Assembly (NCBI GenBank): GCA_009617715.1
Contig: VTFK01000113.1
Coordinates: 248,001 to 312,000, forward strand
Direction of reading: 5' to 3'
DNA length: 64,000 nt
Source of the DNA: Plectrocnemia conspersa
Lineage: Eukaryota > Arthropoda > Insecta > Trichoptera > Polycentropodidae
Every line of letters starts with the position of its first letter. Within the stretch, counting starts at the first letter, position 1. Under the pieces are notes generated by a model, which was given only the letters and a program-made list of their open reading frames with translations, made no database searches and was not told the DNA's origin. Below are positions 12,701 to 22,505 of this stretch, one piece after another. The translations under genes and the position numbers were made by a program.

Positions 12701-14581
12701 ACGCAAAATCTTTGTCGGCTTTTACAAAATGCCATAAGGCATAAAAATTATACTTCAGAATACAAACACCACATCTGTGACTATCCTAGAATTTGGCGCC
12801 GTCGATTCTAAATAAGAATTCGTTATGGTGTGACATTTATATAAACCGATCATAAGGATATTCGAAACGATTTTTTTTAAACAAAATCAAGTACCACTAA
12901 TTATTTTTTAATTATTTAATTTTATATAAAAAAAATATAATAACGATATCTGTTAGAAGAATATACTATCAAAAATATAATTAATCCCTTTTGGTGCCCT
13001 AAAATATTCAAAGATGTCAGTAAGAGTCTGTTCAAGTCCCCGGTAAGCATGTGGTATTATAACTTGACCACGTGACCACGATGCAGCACTCGTCATGCGT
13101 GTTAACCATAGGACGCCTACGCGCATACTGAAATTGAACCGAGTTACTCGTTCTATTTCAGTTTGCAAAAAAACATATCATATCTCTTTCACTCTCGTCA
13201 CTTAACACGCGAGAGAGCGAAAGGGGAAGTATCTCACCGCTCACGCTCGAAAGATCATCTCCGACTTCGGTCCGTTTGCCGACAATGTTCGGAAGCGCTC
13301 GAAGCTGGCCAAGTCGACTGAATTACCCCCACTTTACCTCCCCGATCTCGGTAACCTCGGACAACTTCCGAGAGATTTTAGAGCGGGCAGAACCGAACTT
13401 GACCGAAGTAACCCACTATATTCTCCGTCCTTGGCCAACCTTGGCCAACTTCCAGAGAGTGTAGTTCAGGCATTACAAATGATAATCTGTGGGTAAGATA
13501 TCTAGTGAGTATGGTGGATGAGGCAATATTTCATAGCACAACTCATTAAACTTTTAGAGTGCCAATCATGAGATGTGTCGTGAAAAAGAATTGAACCTTT
13601 TGATTGACCAATGCATGAACAAGACGTAGATTTCAAAAGACAACAACTCACAGCTGTAATAGTTTCCTAGTAAACTAATATTTTGTCAAGAACAATTGTA
13701 AACAAATACAATCGACCCTATTTAAAAAAAATAGAAAGCAATCTTATCTTTGTAAAAAATTTTGCTATACAGTGTTATCTAAATAAAAAAGTAGCCATTC
13801 CTGCACTAGTAAATGTAAAACTATCGATTCAAGATATGATGCTATTTACAGTACATTTATTTTACTCAATTGACAAGATAATGGACGAAGAAAAAGCTAT
13901 ACGTGCAGCACGATCACTTTACTCAATTGATTCTTAAATGCATTGAATAGAAGTTGATTACTAAAGTACAAACAAACGTTGCTGAGAAGTTTGGATTTAC
14001 AAAACACTGCAATGAAATGCGGCTGGTCTGATTGGCACATTTAATTCCCATTTCTTATTTTTGCTTAAATTCCCAATTCGCATTGCATTAAAATCGACTT
14101 AAAAATGAATGCTTCTGTCATTTTTAAAATATATAGTTTATAACATTACTTTGCATTAGATTTCTTGAATATTTCTGCCCATTTGGTTGCGTTGAAGAAC
14201 TCGGCCGTGAATTCCGGAGCGAACTCTTGATAAGTGAAACCAGGTGGACGAGACTTGTCCATGTACTCCACATAGTGAGGCACTTTATCATCTAAGCATA
14301 TCAAAAACACATAACATTAGTTCAGAACTCGTTGCGAATCAAGCTAATGACTTACTTATCCAATTGTTCCAAAACCACTCGCTGCCGTATCCAGGGACGG
14401 AATAAACCCCCCAATGCAGGAATATTCCAAATTTGACATCGTCGTACCATTGAGGAAGAGGTCTCTTATCTAAACTCTCCCAAGTCGGCTCGTAAGGTCC
14501 AGATTTTGAGATGATCGTAGGCGGAACACAAATTACGCAACCGATGACAAGAAATAAAAAACCAACCGCTTTCGTCCACAT
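9705..14581 (-). CDS. Alpha-L-fucosidase copy A (GH29), complete
   Basis: Five coding exons join in frame: 14356-14581, 14150-14291, 10537-11003, 10026-10474, 9705-9806 (TAA), giving 461 residues, close to human FUCA1 (466). The enzyme removes alpha-L-fucose from glycoproteins and glycolipids, usually in lysosomes or after secretion. Residues 1 to about 20 ([19 protein letters not shown]) form a signal peptide. GH29 landmarks are present: [25 protein letters not shown] with its paired histidines (131-132), [15 protein letters not shown] with the expected nucleophile Asp223, and [15 protein letters not shown] followed by [12 protein letters not shown]. The C-terminal beta domain ends in [10 protein letters not shown]. 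The intron between exons 2 and 3 is 3.1 kb, against 0.37 kb in copy B, because transposon DNA has entered it. A non-coding leader exon lies upstream. The nearest relative is copy B, 8 kb away on the same strand. Confidence 0.95.
11860..12335 (+). mobile_element. hAT transposase relic in fucosidase A intron
   Basis: Near 12262-12305 one frame reads [13 protein letters not shown], the C-terminal dimerisation motif of hAT transposases. Near 11916-11965 it reads [14 protein letters not shown], another typical hAT segment. Frameshifts and stop codons separate them, so the gene is dead. The left part, about 11220-11860, is A+T-rich and may belong to the same insertion, but I could not place its ends. 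Confidence 0.6.
12381..13477. mobile_element. TIR element of about 1.1 kb in fucosidase A intron
   Basis: Bases 12381-12415 and, reversed, 13443-13477 form imperfect inverted repeats: both begin TGTAATGC and share TACACTCTCTGGAAGTTG. Next to the ends are G+C-rich subterminal stretches (12400-12560, 13190-13460) with repeats of GAAGTTG and GACCGAAG type words. The middle is A+T-rich. No transposase is readable and no target-site duplication is obvious, so it looks like an old non-autonomous element. It begins about 50 bases after the hAT relic, and the two may be related. Confidence 0.6.
13478..14149. other. Remaining fucosidase A intron
   Basis: A 84-codon open frame (13683-13937, plus) lies here, but it resembles no family I know and has A+T-driven codon use. 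I see nothing else in it. Confidence 0.4.
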
Positions 14582-14830
14582 TTTGATGACACTGTAAATA
14601 TTTATGTATAATTATATCTCACAATAACCTTTGATCTTTGTTAAATTATATTTAGTATTAGTAATAAAATATACAGTAATACACTATGTTTAATATATTA
14701 TTATAAATATGCAATAATCTTTAAATAGAAACTTACAAGATTATACTGACCACGGCTATTGTCGGTGGCCGACTGACAATGAGAAAGCTGATATCGGCCT
14801 ATTAAATATGAGATGTTATTGTTGTTGTCA
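14582..14830 (-). promoter_or_regulatory. Leader exon and proximal promoter of fucosidase A
   Basis: The start codon lies 10 bases after a good acceptor (AG at 14593-14592, minus strand). Upstream, about 14737-14830, is a conserved stretch that ends in a GTAAGT donor at 14736. The same stretch, with a GTTAGT donor, lies upstream of copy B (20534-20620). Conservation between the copies in otherwise diverged flanks supports a non-coding first exon and core promoter. The transcription start itself is not resolved. Confidence 0.5.
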
Positions 14831-17800
14831 ATCTTGTCGCCTTATCACTATTACTATTTCAACAATTGACTGATGAATTATATAATAAATAAATGTGAAA
14901 ATAAAAATGATTGACTATGATACAATTTATTATTATTAATATTGTTATTAAAACCATAGGTAATAGAAAATGTGATTCAATCATTTTGCGATTTTAATCG
15001 TGTTATACATATGTCTGTATTATGTCATTGTCATGTCAACGACATTTAAATGTTGATATTATTTGGTTCAAAAGGTTGATAAAAACTCATTGTTTATATT
15101 AAAAGCGGTTAATTTAAAGAGACGTTGAATTGCAGCAACAAAAAAATATGATTATTCGAAATTGGATATGAACCATTCTGAAATACTACATTCTAAAATT
15201 AGCATGAACGTGAAGCTAACCTAACTTTCATTTTTTTACTTCGGATGCTCTTTTCTTCAATATTTTGTAAAGGAGTTTATAAATACATATACTTACATCA
15301 GGTTTCACTTTTTTAATATTTTAAATGCATCGCGTAAAGCAGACAATATCTCATATTTTACTGAAAATTAAAATTTTTAATATTTCATTACTGAAATTAA
15401 ATTACTCATTTTTGTGAATTTTACACTGAATTCAATCAGTGTTTATAATTTTAATATCCTGTCAAGTATTTTTGTTATATGTAAAAATGAGTGATTGACA
15501 TTTAGAAATTTTTTATCGACTTAATTTCGAACGTGTTTCTTATTAAAATGATCAAATATTTTGATGTGATTTATAGATAATATTTGATTTTTTACCACTT
15601 AAATCACGGAATTTCCAGCGCAAAAGTTCGTTGAATAATTAAATAAGTGAAAAGTTAATAATAAGATAATTAAAACTTAATTAATTAAAATATTTTTTAT
15701 AGTTAATTTAACGGATTTAACTATTAAATATAAATGAAATAATTTAAAACTAATAAAAAAATAGAAAAATCGGAGACAAGAGATTTTGTCAATTATTTTT
15801 AATTTTTAATCCCTTTTGGGCAAGTGTCTGCTTGAGTATTTGAGTGGCTGCTTGTAACTGTCCTCTCATCATCGGAGTCCAAGACTTAAGTATCCAGAGA
15901 TGCAAAGCTTGCTGACCAATCACAATCATGCAGCGATCATCCAGCTAATATATACTCGTTTGTAAGTACAGCGAAATAGGTATACGCCTTTAGAAAGCGA
16001 CATTTGCTTGATGGGCATTGTCCAAGGTCGTATACTGCAACGGGAATCTTGTGGATCCGGTGATTTATTGTGTTTCGCAACAAATAAATATTCTTTCAAT
16101 GACTATATAGATTAATTTTAAATTTCAATAATAATATAGAGACTTGGAATTCTTGAATTTATTAAATTGCTGTGCTATCACTTGATTGAAAGGTTTACAA
16201 AATAAGACATAGCAGATTGGAATGTTTTAGATCTTCATGTCTTGAAAAAAAATTTAAATACAGAGCTTGGAAAAAACATTATAAAAAAACTATGTCTTAA
16301 ATATGAGTATCAAATTAGAAGTAACGATGAAAACTATTCAAACATAATATTGGAAAAATTTACAGATTTCAAGTTTTTAGTTGATAAAATAATATAAAAC
16401 TGGTTGTATAAACATTTAATGACTCACTTATGTATGTCCTTACAGATAAAGAGTATAAAGAACTTTCGGTTTTATCTGATATTTGTGGAACATTTTAAGC
16501 ACCAAGTCCTGAATCTACGGATCTAGTTTGATGAATGTTATCAAATTTAAAGCACGTACTAAAGATAAAATATTTAATGAAAATTAAGTCGTTTATATTA
16601 TTAGAAAAACGGATTGATTTGGATGAAACAGTTTGGCTAAATCGTAAAGGTTGACGCGAAAACATAAAATTATAAGAAAAATTTATTTGTTAAAAATATT
16701 TTTAACACATGCTCTGTAATTATGTCAATTTATGCTTGATCAACTTTTGTGAAAAAAAAACACGTTTTATAGTAATCTTTGTGTATAGAAATAAACTATT
16801 TTATCATATTCTAAATCATTGTATGTTTTATATATATGTACTTAACAATATGAATTATAAAAAGTAGAGTGTAAAAGTCTCGCCTCCTATAACATATATT
16901 ATTAATTTTTAGTTAAACGTATTTATGTCGCCTTTATCCACGAAAGCAGAACCAGAATTTTTTATTGTTAAAATTCTTATATAAAAAAATACTGTATTAG
17001 AATTCAGTTGTATTTTGCATAATTATGAGATTAATGTTATCGTATAATGATACTGCAGTGTTATTCACAGCAATTCTGCACTTCTGTGCTACATGATAAA
17101 ATAATTCGATATATACATACATAAGTAAAATTACAAAAACCATTAGCTTATTTTATGAATAATACTTTTTATTTTTTACATACATAAATTTTATTTGTAA
17201 AAAAATCTAGAAAATTCCTTTTCATTTAAATGCATGCTTTGACAAAATACTAAAAAAGTGTTTGATCCAATTTTTACAATTTAATATTGTGTGGTATATC
17301 ATATAATATTAAATTGTAAAAGTTTGATCAAACACTTTTTTAGTATGTATTGTATTTATTATTAATAATTATAATTATACGAAAAACGACGACGGCTTAC
17401 AAAATGAAATGCGAGGAGTATTTTTTATTTGTAAAATCTTTGAATCTAAATATCGCAGCATCAGTGCATATAGCGGGAGCTTGCGTTTCTAATAAAATAG
17501 AGAATTATGATGACGGCGAATAACATTATATTGCTTGCTTTTTAGTAACATTTTAAGCGATAGCGAATGTTAAACGGCAAAGAATGGGATAAAAGGTTGA
17601 GATAACACGCCGGATCGAGTTGCGAGCGTGGGTTCAATCTATTCCGAAAATTTTTCAGTGTTATTATCAAAAAAAATCTGTATAAAATAAATTCAATAAA
17701 ACATTGATTAATAACAGAACAATGTTAAATTCTAATTTTATGTATATTAATCCATCAGTGTTTTTTTTTTTATTTTTTGCTAGAAAAATATGGAATATAG

Positions 17801-18120
17801 AAATATTATTGTAATTTTGTTTAAACAATTTGGCGAATGTGTGATAATTAGTGGCTTTTAACAACGAAAGGGTAGCGCAACAATGGGTATAGTAATTGTG
17901 TAAGACACCCAATACTGCACAATAACCACAAATTTTTGCAAGGCAATAATAATCGCTCATTACCTCAGTCATAAAAAGCTAAGTTTCCTGTATCGAGCAA
18001 ATTGGAACGAACACCTTGACGAACGATTGCCATTCGACACACCAAAGAAGACTCTCGAACTTTCAATACCTAGCATTTTAATTCCACCGCCTGATATCGA
18101 CATTTAAATTTCTCTATATA
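14831..18120. other. A+T-rich spacer between the two fucosidase copies
   Basis: No gene is visible. Apart from the snapback element at 17248-17345 there is a slightly G+C-richer patch at 15790-16070 of unknown nature. A patch at 17560-17650 contains GTGGGTTCAATCTATTCC, which resembles a Pol III B box and might be a tRNA-derived SINE remnant. A 101-codon frame (17667-17972, minus) is A+T-rich and unsupported. Confidence 0.4.
17248..17345. mobile_element. Snapback MITE (Tc1/mariner-like, TA ends)
   Basis: Arms of 43 bases (17248-17290 and 17303-17345) are near-perfect reverse complements, starting TACTAAAAAAGTGTTTGATC, with a spacer of about 12 bases. TA at both outer edges fits a TA target duplication. 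It would fold into a long hairpin if transcribed. Confidence 0.7.
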
Positions 18121-18124
18121 ATAG

Positions 18125-18400
18125 TATATAAATTAATGGAACATAAGTTTAGTTCATATATCACAAACTATCTTATCGTTTTATTCCTTGTACATATGTA
18201 TCATTTTTATAATAAAATATTTAGAAATATCTATGATTTTTATACTATAAAATAGAGCAGCTCCTTAATAATGTGTTATTTTATTTATGTACGGTTGTTT
18301 TATGTGTCATTGCATTATATAGTTATAAACGGACCAAATGATATATGTTACAACTTTTTATTTCGTTAAGTACATTAATCTACTATTTATTAAAATATAT
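18125..18400. repeat. Duplicated 3' flank of fucosidase B
   Basis: It matches about 9335-9600 with many substitutions and small indels, for example GTGTTATTTTATTTA and CATTGC(A/G)TTATATAGTTA in both. It fixes the downstream limit of the tandem duplication at roughly 350 bases past each stop codon. Confidence 0.75.
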
Positions 18401-18435
18401 CTTTCATACATTTCTAAAATATAAAATTGAGATTT

Positions 18436-20439
18436 TTATTGCTGTTTAAGGTTGGTTATACGAAGAGTCCAACTCAAGCTAGAATTCACGATGCCCTTGT
18501 CTGGAAACTGCACCAATACGTGGACATGAACTTTATCCCACTGAAATTTACAAATTTATTTTGCTCAAAAAGTTCATGAAAAGTAAAATCAGGGCTATCA
18601 TTGAGATATTTTAAAGTACAGTTCTTTTCAATCCCTCATTTACGGTACAATTATGTATAAACTAACCTTTAAAGGCGTTTCAGAGTTTCCAAGTAAAACA
18701 AATTGAGTTTGTTCTGAAACCATCGGAACAAGATCACCAAGTGGTAGCGTATTCATCTTAGGCCATGTCAGCGAAATGGCATAAACATCACCTGTCTTTG
18801 ATTGTGTGTACCAAACGTCACCGTTCAAAGAATCGTTTTGATGCAGCCAAGGTTTCGTATTGAAAATAGCTTCACCGTTAATATCCAGCCATGAGCCCAA
18901 ACCCTTCAAACGGTCTTCGAAAATTGGTGCTATAATACCGTTGCTCGTTGGACCCACATTCATCAGCAAATTTCCTCCGCAACTAACAGTAGTTACAAGT
19001 TCCTTTATCAGTTCAAGGACGGACATGTAATCGGACAGTTCGGCATTACTTCTGTATCCCCACGATTTTTTATCGATCGTCATGCAATTTTCCCATTTGT
19101 GCTTTTGCAAAACACCTATAAACAAACGTGAGTTGTATAATATTGTATAAAAGTTATTAGATAAGAAGATATCTGACCTGGATTATATCTGTCGGAGCAT
19201 GTGTAGTAACCGCCGTGATTGCAAGGAGTTTCTTTTCCCCATCTATCGTTGACGACAACCTTATCTTTGATCGGACTATCGTTATATAGCCAAGAAAGGA
19301 ATTCTGTTGACTTCCAATATTTATATTCAGCTTCCCATGCTCCGTCTGTCCAAATAACATCCGGCTGATAGTCGTAAACCAATTCTTGCAGTTCTGGCAA
19401 CATTTTTTCGTCAACAAACTTACTTTCGCTGAAATTATTGGATTTGTCCTCTAAATACATAGGATTGAACCATTCGAAAAGAGAGAAATATAATCCGAAT
19501 CTTATATCTTGTTCCCTCACAGCTTTTGATAGTTCTGCAATTAAGTCTCTGTGAGGTCCGACGTCCACGGCGTTCCAACTGAAGGCGCGTTTCGATGGCC
19601 ATAAAGTAAAACCGTCATGATGCTTACTCGTGAGTACTATATATCTGTAATATGAATAAATATCTATTAGCAAGCAACCAATTAATGAATTTGATCAACA
19701 ACAACGTAAACAATGCCTTAATAATAGCAGTCAATAGCAGTTGGGGAGAAAATATTAATTATTATATTTCGACTGTGTTTGACATGTGTCTTGCCTTATA
19801 GTTAAGTGTGTGTGGCCTTATATTTTATTATACGAATGTTTTATTTGGCGTCATATGATTGCTAGGAACGGAGTGCCAATGCAGAGTACGCGTTTGTTCG
19901 AATCTTAAGATTAAAAAAAAAGAGATACATATATTGGTATTTACCGCTAATATTATAATTATATGTATGTATGTAAAATCAATATTAGCTAGCAGTATAT
20001 AATAATTTACTTTGCGTTAGATGTCTTAAATAGTTCTGCCCAATTAGTTGCGTTGAAGAACTCGGCCGTGAATTCTGGCGCAAACTGTTGATAAGTAAAA
20101 CCAGGTGGACGAGACTTTTTAACGTATTCCACATATTCAGGAACACCATCTGAATATTAAAAAACACATCAAATTTCAAATCAGTTCAGAACTTGGATGT
20201 GTTTAAAGACCTACTTTTCCATCTCTTCCAAAACCACTCGTTGCCCATTCCGGGGACGGAATAAACGCCCCAATGCAAGAATATACCAAATTTGACGTCG
20301 TCGAACCATTGAGGAATAGGTCTTTTATCTAAACTGTCCCAATCGGCATATAAGGTCCAGATTTTGAGATAATCGTCGATGAAACAGAGCTTCCACTACA
20401 TATGACTAGAAATAAAAAGCCGATCACCTTCGTCCACAT
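18436..20439 (-). pseudogene. Alpha-L-fucosidase copy B, frameshifted
   Basis: The five exons correspond to copy A: 20215-20439, 20011-20149, 19178-19644, 18667-19115, 18436-18540 (TAA). Exons 3 and 4 have exactly the lengths of copy A (467, 449), and exon 2 is one codon shorter. Exon 1 is 225 bases against 226: one base is missing near 20341 (CCCAA-TCGG against CCCAAGTCGG on the plus strand). The frame shifts after SKSGPY and meets TAG at codon 37 (20329-20331); past it the normal frame ([20 protein letters not shown]) resumes. All other GH29 landmarks are intact ([16 protein letters not shown] with the nucleophile Asp, [27 protein letters not shown]) and the splice sites are good. It is therefore a very young pseudogene, a defective allele, or an intact gene with an assembly error. 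The intact regions suggest selection until recently. Confidence 0.8.
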
Positions 20440-20620
20440 TGTGGTTATACTGTAAAAAATTACCTTATTGAATTTTATTTAGACTGATATGTAATAAATA
20501 TTAATATTTAATGATCTTTGAATATAAACTAACAAGAGCATACTGACTGACGGCTATTGTCGTTGGTTTACTGACAATAACAAAGTCAATATCTGTCTAT
20601 TAAATATGATTATCACTATT
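20440..20620 (-). promoter_or_regulatory. Leader exon and proximal promoter of fucosidase B
   Basis: It is the counterpart of the copy A leader. The acceptor lies about 10 bases before the ATG, and the conserved stretch 20534-20620 ends in a GTTAGT donor. CTGACAAT and CTATTAAATATGA are shared with 14770-14810. Confidence 0.45.
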
Positions 20621-22346
20621 TATTACTAAATAATATTTTTATGGCGGTTTCAAAGTATATTGCTCAACAATAATTAAACATGGAAATAATTTTTTTATTG
20701 TAAGTATAGTCATAAAAATCATAATTGAAAGTGTGATTATATATTGGAATTTTAATGATAATATATTCTTACATTTTTGGATTTAAAAATATTCTTCAAA
20801 TATTTAATTATAAAGTAAATATTTTATGGTTAATAAATATTTTTGTAAAATAAAAATGTAATTTTACAATGAAGATTTTAAAACTTGAAACTAGATTCGA
20901 GTTAAAAATAAGCCGTTGAAGAATTAATAAAAAGTTCATAAAAGTAAGGGAATTTGAGCTTACCGTAAGAAAATAATTTAATTTTTTTATTGAGGAAAAC
21001 ACCTATATTGCTTGGAATATTTCATCGTTTACCTGGACCGGTATCGAAACCTTTAAAAATGATCGTGACATGATCAATGTGCTTCGATTTAATAAATGCA
21101 AATTTAAGGCAAAATGTTTTTTTAAATGCTAACCTAATAATAGTAGATAATTGATAACTTGCTCAAATCATATACATTATCACTGTGAATACTAAAACGG
21201 CTTCAAGTTTTTAATTCGATATTTTAAAGTTAATAAAAATTTTATAGGGTCGTAAATTTTCAATAAAAAGCAATAGTAAATTATTTTTATATCGTTTTAT
21301 TTTCACATCACATTATATCATACAATCAACAAATTTTAAAAATAATTTCACTAAAATATACAATTTATTTACAGCCGTTTCTTGTTTTTATATTAATTCT
21401 GTAAAAACGCTAACAATAAAAGTTTAAATTAAAAATCGACAAATGACTGACGCGCGTTTTAATAATAATAATATATTATCATATAATCTATGAGGAATGA
21501 GATTTTATAATAATTTCAATAAAATTATTAAAAACAAATATATTCAAGTTTTCTAATATAAATATATAGTACCTATATATATATATATATATTTATGAGA
21601 GTTTGCTCGTGAGTAACAAATTAACGATCAATATTGACTTGCAGTGAGAAATTCATAATTTTATGACATAAATACAAAAAAATTTGTTCAGATTTGAGCA
21701 ATCATTTATTATTTTTTTTAAAAATGTCTATTAAGTATTATAATGTTGATTGTATATCGTAAATTTGTAATAAAAAAGTTTGTACATTTGCGCAAGGCCT
21801 TTTCTTTCTTTGACACAATAAATCTATATAATGACTATAGTTAGTTTTACGTCCTTAAATATCATCATCACTTTTAGTCACCGATGTAATAAATATCGTT
21901 TAAAATTAAACAAACGCTGTACATTATACAGAAAATTTAACAATCATTTCTACAATAAAAATGGTTCTTCTGTACATATTATAATTTCTATATTTACAAG
22001 ATAGTGTGTATCTACAAATCATTATACACATTTTATCTAAATTTTTTGGTCATCAATCTTTTTATACATACAAATCAAAAAATTAAGGAACATAACAAAA
22101 ACATAAATGATAATTAGATAAAACGTAAACAAACATTGCAACCTGACTTTCATGCAAGGGTAAATCAAATAGTAAGGGCAATTTGCATTTCTCACTCTGA
22201 CTTTTACAATCGGGAAGTCAGAGTGAATAAAACTCTCCAATTTTTAAATAAATAAATTATAATGAAGAGCATTCGAATCATCTTTTTGTTAACAATCATA
22301 TAACTGCCTCGACTTCTTTTAATTTACCCTAATACTAATATTTCGT
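20621..22346. other. Spacer and probable Polycomb 3' UTR
   Basis: A+T-rich throughout. An (AT)n run of about 20 bases lies at 21574-21593. On the minus strand AATAAA-type signals occur near 21705 and 21366 and could end the Polycomb transcript. No gene is visible; short open frames at 20808-21002 and 22037-22240 have no support. Confidence 0.4.
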
Positions 22347-22505
22347 TCATGGCTTACAATCTGGAGACTCCTCGTCGGAGAGCAACGCTGAGTACACTTC
22401 GTCAATAGTCTTTCCGATGCACCAATCTTCCTCTGTATCGAAATTATCACATTGTTCGCTGGGCAAAAACACAGATTTGAGGTCACCGAGTGACTCGTGC
22501 CGAAG
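22347..22505 (-). other. In-frame open extension after the Polycomb UGA stop (candidate readthrough)
   Basis: After UGA at 22506-22508 the same frame continues for 52 sense codons to a second UGA at 22347-22349. The peptide begins LRHESLGDLKSVFLPSEQ and ends in an acidic stretch EVYSALLSDEESPDCKP, with a central TEEDWCIGKTID. G+C is about 48 percent here but about 29 percent just past the second stop, so coding-like composition ends at the second stop. The first stop is in the UGA-C context known to be leaky. Around it GTGACTTCGGCACGAGTCAC can pair into a 6-bp stem with the UGA inside. The alternatives are an assembly substitution, an RNA-edited stop or chance. Confidence 0.5.
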
